The position numbers and the translations under genes were made by a program. Of a DNA stretch of 64,000 nt, positions 9,262-18,673 are shown in pieces. Each line of letters begins with the position of its first letter. Position 1 is the first letter of the stretch. Source of the DNA: Spartobacteria bacterium LR76 (GTDB taxonomy: Bacteria > Verrucomicrobiota > Verrucomicrobiia > Chthoniobacterales > Terrimicrobiaceae); assembly GCA_003054655.1 (NCBI GenBank), contig QAYZ01000016.1, positions 372,001 to 436,000 on the forward strand. The letters run 5' to 3'. Below the pieces are notes generated by a model. That model worked only from the letters and a program-made list of their open reading frames with translations, did no database searches and was not told the DNA's origin.

Positions 9262-9947
9262 GCGTGCCGACGCTCGCCGCCATCGTCGTCGCCGCGGGAT
9301 CGAGCCGCAGGATGGGCTTTGACAAGCTCACGGCTCCGCTCGGCGGCAAGCCGCTGGTCCGACATAGCCTGGAGGCGTTTTGCCGGACGGCTGAGGTTTC
9401 CCGCGTCGTGCTCGTATGCTCGGCGGAGCGAATCGGTGAGTTTTCCGAAATCGCCGCCGGTTTGCCCAGGGTCTCCCGCATCGTGGCGGGAGGTGTCGAG
9501 CGTGCTCATAGTGTGCTGGAGGGCGTCCGGGCGCTGGTGGAGGATTGCCCGGAGTTTGTCGCGGTCCATGATGGCGCTCGTCCGCTCATCACGCCCGAGG
9601 CGATCAGCCAGTGCTTCCGCGAGGCGGTCGAGCATGGTGCCTCCGTGAGCGCGGAGCCGGTGACGGATACGCTCCATCGCACGGATGCCGGGCGTTTTGC
9701 CCGCGAAACTGTTTCCCGGGATAACCTCTGGCGGATGCAGACCCCGCAGGTGATGCGGACGGATTTCCTGGAGCGCCTTTTAAAGGAATCCATCTCCCTT
9801 GGCGGAGCGATTACGGATGAAATCTCGCTCCTCATCCGCTCCGGCGGTTCCGCCCGTATCGTCGAAAATCCCGACTGGAATTTCAAAGTGACCTACCCGC
9901 GAGACCTGGAGCTCGCCGAATTGATTTTATCGAAACGCAACGCATGA
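9258..9947 (+). CDS. ispD: 2-C-methyl-D-erythritol 4-phosphate cytidylyltransferase
   Basis: Third step of the MEP isoprenoid pathway: CTP plus methylerythritol phosphate gives CDP-ME. The 229-residue protein has the nucleotide-binding start AAIVVAAGSSRRMGFDK, GGVERAHSVLEGV, VAVHDGARPLITPEAI and the late signature ITDEISLLIRSGG followed by NFKVTYPRDLELAE. These distinguish it from other nucleotidyltransferases. The start is GTG at 9258, overlapping the yqeY stop (GTGA). ispF is not adjacent. The next gene overlaps by 4 bases, so all four genes from yqeY are probably one operon. Confidence 0.95.
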   Translation: MSVPTLAAIVVAAGSSRRMGFDKLTAPLGGKPLVRHSLEAFCRTAEVSRVVLVCSAERIGEFSEIAAGLPRVSRIVAGGVERAHSVLEGVRALVEDCPEFVAVHDGARPLITPEAISQCFREAVEHGASVSAEPVTDTLHRTDAGRFARETVSRDNLWRMQTPQVMRTDFLERLLKESISLGGAITDEISLLIRSGGSARIVENPDWNFKVTYPRDLELAELILSKRNA

Positions 9948-11209
9948 AAACCGAGCTGACCACACTGCCCTCCGGCCTGAGAGTGGCGACCTGTGAGATT
10001 CCGCACGCGGAAACCGCCTCCCTGGGCATCTGGGCCGACGTCGGCGGACGCCACGAGCCCGCGAAGCTGAACGGCATTTCGCATTTCATCGAGCACATGC
10101 TCTTCAAGGGCACCAAACGCCGCTCGGCCCGTCGCATCATGGAAGAGGTGGAGGGCGTAGGCGGCGACCTGAATGCCTACACCGCCGAGGAGCGCACCTG
10201 CTATTACGCCGCAGCGGCGGCGGAGTTCTTCCCGCGCCTTTGCGACGTGCTCAGCGACCTGTATCTGGATGCAAAGTTCTCGCTCACGGACATCGAGCGG
10301 GAGAGGGGAGTCATCGGGGAGGAAATCCTCATGTACCGGGATGAACCCGCCTCCTGCGTGCAGGAGATGCTCAATGAGCACTACTGGCCGAATCACCCGC
10401 TGGGCCGTCCGCTCACCGGCACGCTGGAAACCATCGCGACCTTCAAGCGCGACGACTTCCTCGACTATCGCACCTCGCATTATCACGCGGGCAGCACGGT
10501 GGTTTCCGCCGCAGGCAAGCTGAAGCACGAGGAGGTCGTGGACCGGATCGCGAAGCTCTTCGAGTCCATTCCCAAAAAACGCGCCACGCGCTTCTCCAAA
10601 GCGCCCGAGCCGAAGGCGACGACGCGCATCATTTCCGAAAAACGCGACACGCAGCAGACCCAGATCGCCATCGGGTTGCCGGGGCCGAGCCACTTCGATC
10701 CCCGCCGTTACGCGGTGCAGATCCTGCATGTGATTCTGGGCGGTAATGGCAGCTCGCGGCTGTTTCAGGAGGTGCGCGAAAAGCGCGGGCTGTGTTACTC
10801 GGTGAGCACGCATCCCTCGGCCTTTCACGACACGGGCATGCTCAATGTCTCACTCGGTCTGGAGCAAAAGAACGTCGAGAAATCGCTCCGCCTCATCCTC
10901 GCGGCTTTTGACACGATCAAGAGCAAGCCGGTGGGCGCGGCGGAACTGCGACGCGCCAAGGAGTACGCCGTCGGCACCAGCCGCATGTCGCTGGAGCGCA
11001 CGTCGAACCAGAACATGCGTATTGGCGGCTCCGTGCTGGTCTATGGAAAAATCACTGATCCCGAGGACGTGCATGCCAAGCTGCGCGCGGTGACGGCGGA
11101 AGACGTGATGGCCGCTGCCCGGGATTTCCTCGATACGAGCCGGGCGACGATTGCGGTGATCGGACCTTCGCCGGACGATAGGAAGATTCTCAGCCTTTTC
11201 GAATCATGA
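9944..11209 (+). CDS. M16 family zinc peptidase, single-repeat type
   Basis: A 421-residue M16 (pitrilysin/processing-peptidase) protein without a signal peptide. The inverted zinc motif HFIEH is at residues 47-51, with the downstream glutamates of VIGEEI at about 126-127 likely supplying the third ligand. The C-terminal M16 domain has LGGNGSSRLFQEVREKRGLCYSV, the family's substrate-groove signature. The size matches YmxG/PqqL-like bacterial M16B enzymes that act as homodimers. It overlaps ispD and the following HAD gene by 4 bases each. The natural substrate is unknown. A larger two-domain relative lies at 28848-31487. Confidence 0.93.
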   Translation: MKTELTTLPSGLRVATCEIPHAETASLGIWADVGGRHEPAKLNGISHFIEHMLFKGTKRRSARRIMEEVEGVGGDLNAYTAEERTCYYAAAAAEFFPRLCDVLSDLYLDAKFSLTDIERERGVIGEEILMYRDEPASCVQEMLNEHYWPNHPLGRPLTGTLETIATFKRDDFLDYRTSHYHAGSTVVSAAGKLKHEEVVDRIAKLFESIPKKRATRFSKAPEPKATTRIISEKRDTQQTQIAIGLPGPSHFDPRRYAVQILHVILGGNGSSRLFQEVREKRGLCYSVSTHPSAFHDTGMLNVSLGLEQKNVEKSLRLILAAFDTIKSKPVGAAELRRAKEYAVGTSRMSLERTSNQNMRIGGSVLVYGKITDPEDVHAKLRAVTAEDVMAAARDFLDTSRATIAVIGPSPDDRKILSLFES

Positions 11210-11865
11210 GTGACTTTTACGCGATCTTTGACTGGGACGGCGTTGTTATTGACTCGTCCAGCGCCCACGAGCGTTCGTGGGAAATGCTGGCGGCGGAAAT
11301 CAAAAAGCCGCTGCCTCCGGATCACTTCAAGCGAGGCTTTGGCAAAAAGAACCAGATCATCATCCCGACGATCCTGGACTGGAGCCACGACGAGGCGGAG
11401 ATCATCGCGCTCGGTGATCGCAAGGAGGAGCTTTATCGAGAGATCGTTCGCGATGAGGGCGTGGAGATCCTGCCGGGTGCGGTGGAGATGTTTCAGTCGC
11501 TCAAGGCTGCCGGGATTCCTCGCGCTATCGGATCATCGACGCCGCGTGGCAACCTCGATGCCATCTTTGCCTCGACGGGGCTGAATCAGTATTTCGATGC
11601 CGTGGTTTGCGGCGATGATGTGGTCCATGGCAAACCCGCGCCCGATGTGTTCCTGAAAGGAGCCGAGTTCCTGCACGCCGATCCTGCGAAATGCGTCGTC
11701 TTTGAAGACGCGCTTTTCGGCATCGAGGCGGCGCAGCGCGCGGGCATGAAAGTCGTGGGCATCGCGACGACGAATCCGCCGGAACTTCTGTCCCACGCCG
11801 ATCTCGTCGCGCCGAATCTTGCCGGGGTGACCGTGGACGAACTGAGAAAATTATTCCTCGCTTAA
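11206..11865 (+). CDS. HAD-superfamily hydrolase, phosphoglucomutase/phosphatase-like
   Basis: A 219-residue HAD hydrolase. Motif I is DWDGVVIDS with the nucleophile at Asp9 and acid/base at Asp11, motif II is the Ser of IGSST, motif III the Lys of GKPAPDVFL, and motif IV VVFEDALFGIEAAQRAGMKVVGI. The cap lies between residues 18 and 85. This is the beta-phosphoglucomutase-like subclass, but the cap does not allow a substrate to be named. The start overlaps the M16 stop (ATGA), and the gene ends just before a convergent lipoprotein gene. Confidence 0.9.
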   Translation: MSDFYAIFDWDGVVIDSSSAHERSWEMLAAEIKKPLPPDHFKRGFGKKNQIIIPTILDWSHDEAEIIALGDRKEELYREIVRDEGVEILPGAVEMFQSLKAAGIPRAIGSSTPRGNLDAIFASTGLNQYFDAVVCGDDVVHGKPAPDVFLKGAEFLHADPAKCVVFEDALFGIEAAQRAGMKVVGIATTNPPELLSHADLVAPNLAGVTVDELRKLFLA

Positions 11866-11871
11866 CCCGCG

Positions 11872-11909
11872 CAGGGGAACCGGGACTACTTGTTCGTCTG
11901 GTTCCCCTG
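11872..11909. terminator. Candidate bidirectional terminator at convergent gene ends
   Basis: A perfect 10-bp inverted repeat, CAGGGGAACC at 11872-11881 and GGTTCCCCTG at 11900-11909, encloses 18 bases and overlaps the last codons of the minus-strand lipoprotein gene. It sits exactly between two converging genes. There is no run of T on either side, so termination is inferred from position only. Confidence 0.4.
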
Positions 11910-12257
11910 GAACGTCTGCTGGATGTCCTTGGCGGTGTCCTTGACGGCTTGGCCAAAGCCCTGGATGGCGTTCTTGGCGTCGTTGAGCGCCTTGGCCAGC
12001 TTGGCGGTCTGATACTGCTCCTTCAGCGAAGTGAGCTGATCTGAGATGGCGTCCGCCTTGGCGTCGCCGCGCTTCTGGAGCGCGGCGAGCTGGGTTTCCA
12101 ATTTTGCAAAGTGCTCTTCGATCAACGCCTGCTTCTTGTCATCCGGCGTGTTTTTGAACTCCGCGATTTCCACGCGCAGCTTGTCCGCCGTGCTCTGGGC
12201 GGAATCGCATCCGGCCAGAACGAGGGCGCAGGTGAGAGCGAGGAGCGCGCGTTTCAT
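11886..12257 (-). CDS. Small helical lipoprotein
   Basis: A 123-residue predicted lipoprotein of unknown function. The N-terminus [17 protein letters not shown] is a signal peptide with the lipobox LAGC, so Cys17 would be lipidated. The mature part is almost entirely charged and helical, with coiled-coil character (AEFKNTPDDKKQALIEEHFAKLETQLAALQKRG, then a Lys/Ala-rich stretch), reminiscent of small periplasmic coiled-coil lipoproteins, but no family motif is seen. Its ATG overlaps the pgi stop by one base (TGATG), so it is co-transcribed downstream of pgi. Confidence 0.85.
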   Translation of the reverse strand: MKRALLALTCALVLAGCDSAQSTADKLRVEIAEFKNTPDDKKQALIEEHFAKLETQLAALQKRGDAKADAISDQLTSLKEQYQTAKLAKALNDAKNAIQGFGQAVKDTAKDIQQTFQGNQTNK

Positions 12258-13837
12258 CAGGCGAGAGAAACGGTGTCGGCTGCCGGGTTGGCTTCGGTCG
12301 TGTAAACGACACCGGGCTTGTTCGCCGCGATGTGGCGGGCGACGTGGAAGACGTCCTCCGCATCGGCTCCGATCGCTCCGGCGATCTGGTCGGCGGTGAA
12401 GGCCTTGCCCTTGTTGTCGGCGAGGTAGGCGAGGGTCTTGGCCTGGAGTTCCAGCACGCGGGCGGCGGCTTTCTTGCCAGCCTCCACGCCGGGCTGATGG
12501 TAGGCGTTGATATTCACCAGCGTGCCGTAGAAGCCCACAGCTCGCTCGTACAGGCCGATGAGGACGCCGAGGTAAAAGGCGTTGAACTCCGGGATGCTGA
12601 CGGTGATGGACTCGCGGCCCTTTTCATGGAGGGCCGTGCGGGTGCCGCGCAGGAAGCCCTGCAGGTAGTCGCCGCTCTCGACGCCGGGTTCCACCTCAAG
12701 CTGGGCGACGGGCGAGGCCTTGCGCACCTCGACAAAGGTGATGAAAAAATTGTTCACGCCGTCGCGGAGCTGCTGGACGTAGGCGTGCTGGTCGGTCGAG
12801 CCCTTGTTGCCGTAGACGGCGATGCCCTGATTGACCACGTTGCCATTCAGGTCGAGCTCCTTGCCGAGCGACTCCATGACGAGCTGCTGGAGGTAGCGGC
12901 TGAAGAGGAGGAGGCGATCCTTGTACGGGAGGACGACCATGTCCTTCGCGCCGCGTCCGCCGCCCGCGTGCCACCACATGAGGGCGAGCAGGAGCGAGGC
13001 GTTTTTGGAAAGATCATCCGTGCGGGTCTTGGCGTCGATCGCCTTGGCTCCGGCGAGGAAGGCCTCGACATCGAGACCCTGGAGGGCCATCGGGAGCAGA
13101 CCGACCGCGCTCATGACGGAGGTGCGTCCGCCGACCCAGTCCCACATCGGGAAGCGCTTCAGCCAGCCTTCCGCTGTGGCGACCTTGTCGAGTTCGCTGC
13201 CTTCACCGGTGACGGCGACGAAGTGCTTCGGGAAATCGAGTCCTGCCTTTTTGATGGCGTCCTGCGCTACGAGCATGCCGTTGCGGGATTCCTTGGTGCC
13301 GCCGCTCTTGGAGACGACGGCGACGAGGGTGGTCTCGAGCTTTTTGCCGAGCTGCTCGACGACCTTTTCCATGCCGTCGGGGTCGGTGTTGTCAAAGAAA
13401 TGGACCGCGATCGGGTCCTTGGACGACCAGAGGCTGTCGGCGACGAGTTGCGGGCCGAGGGCGGAACCGCCGATGCCGACGAGGAGGAGGTCGGTGAACT
13501 TCTTGCCCGTCGAGGAAAGGATCTTGCCGGAGTGAACGTCGGCGGCGAAGCCGAGGATGGCGGCCTTGGTGTTCTCAATCTCATCGGCCAGCTCCTTCGT
13601 CGGGGCGAGGCTGGAGTCGCGGAGCCAGTAGTGGCCCACCATGCGGTGTTCGTCCGGGTTGGCGATGGCTCCCTTTTCCAGGGCGAGCATCTGGGCTACA
13701 GCGTTCTTAGCCGCCTCGGCCTTGCTGCTGAGGAAATCATCCGCGAAATCCATCCGGCTGATGTCGAGCGACACGCCGAGGTCGTCGTAACGGAGGAAAT
13801 GAGACTGAAACCGATTCCAAAGGGAGATTGAGCTCAT
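12257..13837 (-). CDS. pgi: Glucose-6-phosphate isomerase
   Basis: Interconverts glucose 6-phosphate and fructose 6-phosphate. The 526-residue protein carries [21 protein letters not shown], the phosphate-binding [16 protein letters not shown], the [16 protein letters not shown] stretch with the active-site region, and the [10 protein letters not shown] and [12 protein letters not shown] segments typical of the long bacterial Pgi type. The ATG at 13837 (MSSISLWN) is preferred; the open frame continues 37 codons further, but that stretch is antisense to the tsaE start and lacks Pgi features. Only 29 bases separate it from the divergent tsaE. Confidence 0.95.
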   Translation of the reverse strand: MSSISLWNRFQSHFLRYDDLGVSLDISRMDFADDFLSSKAEAAKNAVAQMLALEKGAIANPDEHRMVGHYWLRDSSLAPTKELADEIENTKAAILGFAADVHSGKILSSTGKKFTDLLLVGIGGSALGPQLVADSLWSSKDPIAVHFFDNTDPDGMEKVVEQLGKKLETTLVAVVSKSGGTKESRNGMLVAQDAIKKAGLDFPKHFVAVTGEGSELDKVATAEGWLKRFPMWDWVGGRTSVMSAVGLLPMALQGLDVEAFLAGAKAIDAKTRTDDLSKNASLLLALMWWHAGGGRGAKDMVVLPYKDRLLLFSRYLQQLVMESLGKELDLNGNVVNQGIAVYGNKGSTDQHAYVQQLRDGVNNFFITFVEVRKASPVAQLEVEPGVESGDYLQGFLRGTRTALHEKGRESITVSIPEFNAFYLGVLIGLYERAVGFYGTLVNINAYHQPGVEAGKKAAARVLELQAKTLAYLADNKGKAFTADQIAGAIGADAEDVFHVARHIAANKPGVVYTTEANPAADTVSLA

Positions 13838-13857
13838 GGGTCGGAGCGAACTAGATT
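13828..13857 (+). promoter_or_regulatory. Candidate promoter for tsaE
   Basis: TTGAGC (13828-13833), an 18-base spacer and TAGATT (13852-13857). Only 9 bases separate the -10 box from the tsaE ATG, so a normal start point would leave a leader of two or three bases. The -35 lies inside the first codons of pgi on the other strand. Matches are four of six in each box. Confidence 0.4.
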
Positions 13858-13866
13858 CGCCGCGGC

Positions 13867-14319
13867 ATGGCAAACCGAAAACTGTTACCAACCCGTCTTC
13901 TCTCAGCGGAAGGCGCGATCTGTCGCACCGAGGCGGAAATGATTTCACTCGGCGAGGAGGTCGGCCGTTTGCTGGGCCTCGGCGATGTCGTGAGCCTGGA
14001 AGGCCCCCTCGGAGCGGGAAAAACGCAGTTTTCCAAGGGCCTCGCGGCTGGGTTGGAAAGCAAGGCCGAGGTGTCGAGCCCGACCTTTGCCCTCGTGCAT
14101 GAATACGATGGGGGGAGGGTGCCAGTGGCGCACTTTGACTTTTACCGGCTGGAGTCTGCCGACGAACTCCTCACGACCGGCTATGACGATAATGTCGCGG
14201 AAGGCGTGACGATCGTAGAGTGGGGGAATAAGTTCCCCGAGGTGCTCCCTGTGTCTGCACTTCGTTTTGTTTTTGAGGTCGTCGATCCGTCCACCCGTGT
14301 CGTGAGGCTGGTGTCATGA
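13867..14319 (+). CDS. tsaE: tRNA threonylcarbamoyladenosine synthesis ATPase TsaE
   Basis: P-loop ATPase that works with TsaB and TsaD in making the t6A modification of ANN-decoding tRNAs. The 150-residue protein has Walker A GPLGAGKT (46-53), the [14 protein letters not shown] segment, [13 protein letters not shown] and [12 protein letters not shown], all characteristic of TsaE. There is an N-terminal extension of about 20 residues relative to the shortest family members. The stop overlaps the tsaB start (ATGA), the usual pairing of these functions. Confidence 0.94.
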   Translation: MANRKLLPTRLLSAEGAICRTEAEMISLGEEVGRLLGLGDVVSLEGPLGAGKTQFSKGLAAGLESKAEVSSPTFALVHEYDGGRVPVAHFDFYRLESADELLTTGYDDNVAEGVTIVEWGNKFPEVLPVSALRFVFEVVDPSTRVVRLVS

Positions 14320-14909
14320 TCCTGGCCATCGAAAGCTCGGGTCCGGTCGGCGGGGCGGCTCTCGTGGAGGGTGACGCTGTTATTGCGGAGCGATTGGTCG
14401 ACGCACCACGCGGTCGAGGCACAGCTCTGGTCGGGCTGGTCTCCGAATTACTGGCGATGGCTCCGGGACTTGAGCGTGTGGTCGTCGGGATCGGGCCGGG
14501 CAGCTATAATGGCATTCGCGGAGCGCTTGCGCTGGGGTGGGGAATTGCCGCCGCCCGGGATATCCCGCTCATCGGTCTTTCCTCGCTTCTCGGTTTCTCC
14601 GAGGAGCGATATGCCGCCGCCGGAGACGCCCGCCGGGGGCAATATTACTGGGCGCGGGTGGAGAATGGGCTGTTCATTGAGGAACCGGCCATTTTTGAGA
14701 AGGCCGACTTTGAACGCAAAGTCGCGGAAGCAGCCCGATTGCCGATCTTCCTGCCATCCCCGATCGAAGGCGTGGACGGAACCGTACAGGCGGCCTCCGC
14801 CGCGATTCTCGCGCGGCGCGGAGCCATGGCCGACCCTGCGCCGGGAGTGCCGGAACCGCTTTATCTGAAGCCCGCCTTTATCAACCTTCCCGGAAAGACG
14901 GGAGTCTAG
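14316..14909 (+). CDS. tsaB: tRNA threonylcarbamoyladenosine complex dimerisation subunit TsaB
   Basis: Inactive ASKHA-fold paralogue of TsaD and scaffold of the t6A complex. The 197 residues open with [19 protein letters not shown] and contain VVVGIGPGSYNGIRGALALGWGIA, the family hallmark, and a late EPLYLKPAFI. The middle HGR region is short, as expected for TsaB. It starts inside the tsaE stop. Its stop shares the tetranucleotide CTAG (14906-14909) with the convergent sensor kinase stop, so the two genes overlap by exactly four bases. Confidence 0.9.
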   Translation: MILAIESSGPVGGAALVEGDAVIAERLVDAPRGRGTALVGLVSELLAMAPGLERVVVGIGPGSYNGIRGALALGWGIAAARDIPLIGLSSLLGFSEERYAAAGDARRGQYYWARVENGLFIEEPAIFEKADFERKVAEAARLPIFLPSPIEGVDGTVQAASAAILARRGAMADPAPGVPEPLYLKPAFINLPGKTGV

Positions 14910-17900
14910 GTCGATGCCTTGGCGGTGGCGCCATTTGTGGCGTGAAGCGTCCGGTAGGCTTGCTCGAGCATCTGAGCCAGGCGTTCGATCTGTATCGGCT
15001 TGTTGAGGTAGCTCGACATCCCGGCGTCGAGGCAGATGTGGCGGATTTCCGTGGTGATATTAGCCGTAAGGGCGGAAATGAATGCAGGGGGGATGTGCTC
15101 GGCGATTTCGATTTTCCGAATTTCATGGGTCGCCTCGATGCCATCCATTCCGGGCATCTGGAGGTCCATGAGCACGCAGTCGGGAGCAAACTTGCGATAG
15201 GCTTCCACGGCCTCGATGCCATCGGACGAGGCGGTGGCGTTGTAGCCGAGTTTGCGAAGAATGGTGAGCATCAACTTGAGGTTAACCCGGTCGTCGTCGA
15301 CCACGAGAATGCGGAGAGGGCATCGCTCGGCGAGCTCTGTCGGCATGGCACGGCCATCGGAGTTTTCCGGGAGGGCTGCCCTGGGCGCGATTTCCAGGGG
15401 CAGCGTCAGGACAAACTCTGCTCCACCTGTTTGTCCTGCCCGGACAGTGAGGGTGCCGCCCTGCATTTCCGCCATTTTTCGCGCGATGGAGAGTCCCAGG
15501 CCCGTGCCGCCAAACTTGCGGGACAAGCCCCGGTCGATTTGCTGGAAGGGCTCGAAGATTTTGTCGCGCAATTCCTCTGGTATTCCCTGTCCCGTATCGC
15601 GAACGATGATTTCCCAGATGCTCTTCAAGGAGTCATCGCCTCGTCTGGCTTCGATGGTGATGGTGCCTGAGGGGCTGAACTTCACGGCATTGCCGACCAG
15701 GTTGAGCAGGATCTGCCGGAGCCGGCCCGGATCGGCGACCAAGGGGTCCGGCAGGCGGGGGGATATGATGGTGGCAAAGGTGAGCCCTTTCTCGCTGGCC
15801 GCAGGCGTGAGAAGGGTCTCAATGTCCTGGAAAAGAGAGCGGGGAGAGAACGAGCACTTGTCGATTTGCAGAATCCCGTTTTGCGCGCTGATGAAGTCCA
15901 GGATGTCGTCGAGGATTCTCAATAGCGAACGGCTGCAATGATTGAGAGTTTCCGCGTAGGCTCGATTGTCCCCGGTAAGATCGTGGGAACTGACCAGCAG
16001 GTCGGAGTAGCCGAGGATGCCGTGCATCGGGGTGCGCAGCTCGTGGCTCATCATCTGGAGAAACTCGGTCTTGGCCGTTTCCCCTGCCTGCGCTTTGACG
16101 GTGAGCTCCGTCTGCAGGGCGAGAGCATCCCGCAGCGCGGACTCTGCATTGCGGCGTTCTGTCAGGTCGCGGGTGACCTTGGCAAAGCCCATCAGGTCGC
16201 CGGACTTGTCGCGTATGGCGGTGAGGTCGGCTCCGGCCCAGAAGAGGCTGCCATCCTTGCGCACCCGCCATCCCTCATGGTACGAGGTGCCTTCGGTCGC
16301 GGCTTTGCGCAGGAGGTGTTGGGGGAGACTGGCGGAAATATCCTCCAGAGTGTAGAAACAGGAGAAGTGCCGCCCGATGATCTCGTCGCTGGTGTAGCCC
16401 TTGATGCGTTCGGCACCGCTGTTCCAGGTCGAGACGGTCCCGTCCGGACCCAGCATGAAGATGGCATAGTCCCTGATCGAATCGACCATGAGCCGGAATC
16501 GCCTTTCATTGGCCAAAAGCTCTTGCGTACGATCCTCCACCCGATCCTGCAAGGTGGAGTTCAGGTTGCGGAGTTCGTCTTCGATCTCCTTCTGCTTCGA
16601 GATATCCCGGGATACCGCGAGCAGGCGGACCGGTTCGCCGGATGCTCCCCGGATCGGAGACACGATGACGTCCCACCACTTTGGGGTTCCTCTCCGGGTG
16701 GGGCAGTAGCCTTGGAAGCGCCCGCTCTGCCCGGAACGCGCCTGCTCGACCGCTCGCGAGGCGCTTTCGTGGTCGGTTCCATTCCAGTACGCGAGCCAAT
16801 CGGTGTCGAGGAACGGCTCGTCATCGTCGGCTTCGAGCAGTTTGAGGCCATTCCTGCTGATCGAGGAGACGCGGCCGTCCAGAGTGAGCACCTTCAGGCA
16901 GTCGTCCACGCCTTCGACAATGGTGCGACTGTACTCCTCACTTTCCCGGAGAAGTTGCTGCGCGAGCTGGATATCCGTAACATCCCGGGCGGCGGCATAA
17001 ATACAGCCGGACTCCAGGATCGGGACCGCCTGCCAGGAAAGCGTTCGCCAACTGCCGTCCATGTGACGGTAGCGATTTTCAAAGAGCATGATCGGAGTGC
17101 CTGAGGTCTGGGAGTCCGCCATGACTTTCCGGGTCTTCTCCAGATCATCTGGATGGATCAAGTCAAAGAACGGACGGTCAAGAAACTCTTTCTCAGGAAA
17201 GCCCAGAACTTTGGTAAACGCTTGATTCACCCGCCGAAACTTCCCTGAGAAATCTGCTATGCACAGCAGGTCGGCAGAGAGTTCAAAAAACTGATCAAGC
17301 TCGCGGGTGCGCTGACTGATAATACCCTCGAGTTGATCTCGGGTGACCATGTTCTCCCGGAGGGAATCGAGCATGGAATCGAATGTCCGGGCGAGCAGGC
17401 CAAATTCATCGCTTCGTTCCATCCCGACCCGGATGCCCAGGTTTCCCCTGGTTACTTCGCGCGCGGCCTCTGTTAGCGTCCTCAGAGGGTGAAGGATCGT
17501 CCGGTACAGCAGGAACCCTGTGAATGCCGCTACGAGGACCGCTCCGACGGTGGTGAGGGCCAGATAAAGGTTGGAGGTTTTGAGAAGCTCCTGGGCTTGT
17601 GCGGCGAAATGTTCCATTTCGCTCACGGATTGGGTATTATATCTCGTAATGTCCGGGATGATGACTTGATCGAGAGTGTTCTTGATCTCTTCGATTAGAT
17701 TTGGAGATCCGGGATTGGCAAGGTGTGCCATCCAGGACTGCTCGATGACACCGACACCTGCGTGCATCTTCTGCAGATCGGAAAGCTCGCTCTCTTCGAC
17801 CTTTGTCTCCGCAGGTGTTCCCTTCGTCTGAGCGACGTTTCGTGCTGTCAAGGTGGCTTCGTAGCATATCCCAAGAGCATTCTTGATCTTGGCGAATCCC

Positions 17901-18130
17901 TTCTCGACCTCAGTCTGGTCGGACTTCCTGATCGCCACTCTGAGGTCGATGGCGCTTTGCATCATTGCCTGGGCAGCCATGGCCTCTGATCGGGAGGCCG
18001 TATATGACTCTGCGAGAATCCCCTGGATTCTTCTCAGGTGATCCAACTCGATTACCCCTTGGATCGAGACGATTGCAATGATGCAACCGAATCCATAGAT
18101 CACCTTTCTTTTGATCCCATAGGGCTTCAT
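14906..18130 (-). CDS. Membrane hybrid sensor histidine kinase with three PAS domains and a receiver
   Basis: A 1074-residue two-component hybrid kinase. Two membrane segments (about 10-27 and 188-209) flank a helical periplasmic sensor, followed by HAMP (about 205-260) and PAS domains at about 280-395, 400-515 and 545-665. The dimerisation/phosphoacceptor helix has His696 in MMSHELRTPMHG. The ATPase domain (about 795-912) shows LVGNAVKFS, DTGQGIP and GGTGLGLSI. The receiver (about 938-1060) has VVDDD, phosphoacceptor Asp989 in LMDLQMPGMDG and Lys1044. No response regulator or histidine phosphotransfer gene is adjacent, so its output partner is elsewhere. The ligand is unknown. Confidence 0.95.
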   Translation of the reverse strand: MKPYGIKRKVIYGFGCIIAIVSIQGVIELDHLRRIQGILAESYTASRSEAMAAQAMMQSAIDLRVAIRKSDQTEVEKGFAKIKNALGICYEATLTARNVAQTKGTPAETKVEESELSDLQKMHAGVGVIEQSWMAHLANPGSPNLIEEIKNTLDQVIIPDITRYNTQSVSEMEHFAAQAQELLKTSNLYLALTTVGAVLVAAFTGFLLYRTILHPLRTLTEAAREVTRGNLGIRVGMERSDEFGLLARTFDSMLDSLRENMVTRDQLEGIISQRTRELDQFFELSADLLCIADFSGKFRRVNQAFTKVLGFPEKEFLDRPFFDLIHPDDLEKTRKVMADSQTSGTPIMLFENRYRHMDGSWRTLSWQAVPILESGCIYAAARDVTDIQLAQQLLRESEEYSRTIVEGVDDCLKVLTLDGRVSSISRNGLKLLEADDDEPFLDTDWLAYWNGTDHESASRAVEQARSGQSGRFQGYCPTRRGTPKWWDVIVSPIRGASGEPVRLLAVSRDISKQKEIEDELRNLNSTLQDRVEDRTQELLANERRFRLMVDSIRDYAIFMLGPDGTVSTWNSGAERIKGYTSDEIIGRHFSCFYTLEDISASLPQHLLRKAATEGTSYHEGWRVRKDGSLFWAGADLTAIRDKSGDLMGFAKVTRDLTERRNAESALRDALALQTELTVKAQAGETAKTEFLQMMSHELRTPMHGILGYSDLLVSSHDLTGDNRAYAETLNHCSRSLLRILDDILDFISAQNGILQIDKCSFSPRSLFQDIETLLTPAASEKGLTFATIISPRLPDPLVADPGRLRQILLNLVGNAVKFSPSGTITIEARRGDDSLKSIWEIIVRDTGQGIPEELRDKIFEPFQQIDRGLSRKFGGTGLGLSIARKMAEMQGGTLTVRAGQTGGAEFVLTLPLEIAPRAALPENSDGRAMPTELAERCPLRILVVDDDRVNLKLMLTILRKLGYNATASSDGIEAVEAYRKFAPDCVLMDLQMPGMDGIEATHEIRKIEIAEHIPPAFISALTANITTEIRHICLDAGMSSYLNKPIQIERLAQMLEQAYRTLHATNGATAKAST

Positions 18131-18157
18131 GGGGAACGAGCGGAGGACAGTGCCCGG

Positions 18158-18186
18158 ATGTTAAGGCAAACCCTCCTCGAAGGCAA
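18158..18186 (-). promoter_or_regulatory. Candidate promoter for the hybrid kinase
   Basis: Read on the minus strand: TTGCCT (18186-18181), a 17-base spacer and TAACAT (18163-18158). It would start transcription about 20-30 bases before the kinase ATG at 18130. Each box matches four of six consensus positions. Confidence 0.4.
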
Positions 18187-18380
18187 TGTAATACTCAAGG
18201 TACGAAATGTTTGGGTGTGATTTGTTAGTTGCTTCTATTCAGTTGCTTGTGTGGATTTTTGCGAGAGTTTCGGAGGAAATCTGAGAGCTCCGAGGTCTTG
18301 CTGGATGATGTGTCTCCATCGCCATCGAAAATAGCGCTTCCCGTTTTTCCGCAGTTGGCTACATTCCTCAGTCCACCCAA

Positions 18381-18462
18381 GCCGGCGTGGCGGAACTGGC
18401 AGACGCGCGCGACTCAAAATCGCGTTCCTTCGGGAGTGTGGGTTCGATCCCCTCCGCCGGCA
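18381..18462 (+). tRNA. tRNA-Leu (anticodon CAA)
   Basis: An 82-base class II tRNA. The acceptor arms GCCGGCG (18381-18387) and CGCCGGC (18455-18461) pair perfectly and A18462 is the discriminator; CCA is not encoded. The D stem is GCG/CGC and the anticodon stem CGCGA/TCGCG with loop CTCAAAA, giving anticodon CAA at 18415-18417, which reads UUG. The long variable arm folds as TCC-TTCG-GGA. The T loop is TTCGATC; its stem GTGGG/CCCTC has one U-U mismatch. It lies between the kinase and rpmH. Confidence 0.95.
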
Positions 18463-18673
18463 GGGGGATTCCTTTGCAAATCTCGAGGCTTGGTTGGCTC
18501 CCTGCATTTTGATTCTGAAAATGCGCGATGCTTTCACCTGTGCCTGTATATCCATATCTGGGAGTATTCCGGCCCCATGGATAGTGGTTTGGCGGAGGTA
18601 AATCATTAAGCCGCTTGACAATTGAAGAGATGCTGCCAAGCTCCCCGATTCCACTTTTTGAATTTTTTAAGAT

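Noticed and set aside
18615-18620. TTGACA hexamer upstream of rpmH as a full promoter
   Set aside because: The -35 match is perfect, but no acceptable -10 box lies at 16-18 bases, so a promoter could not be supported.
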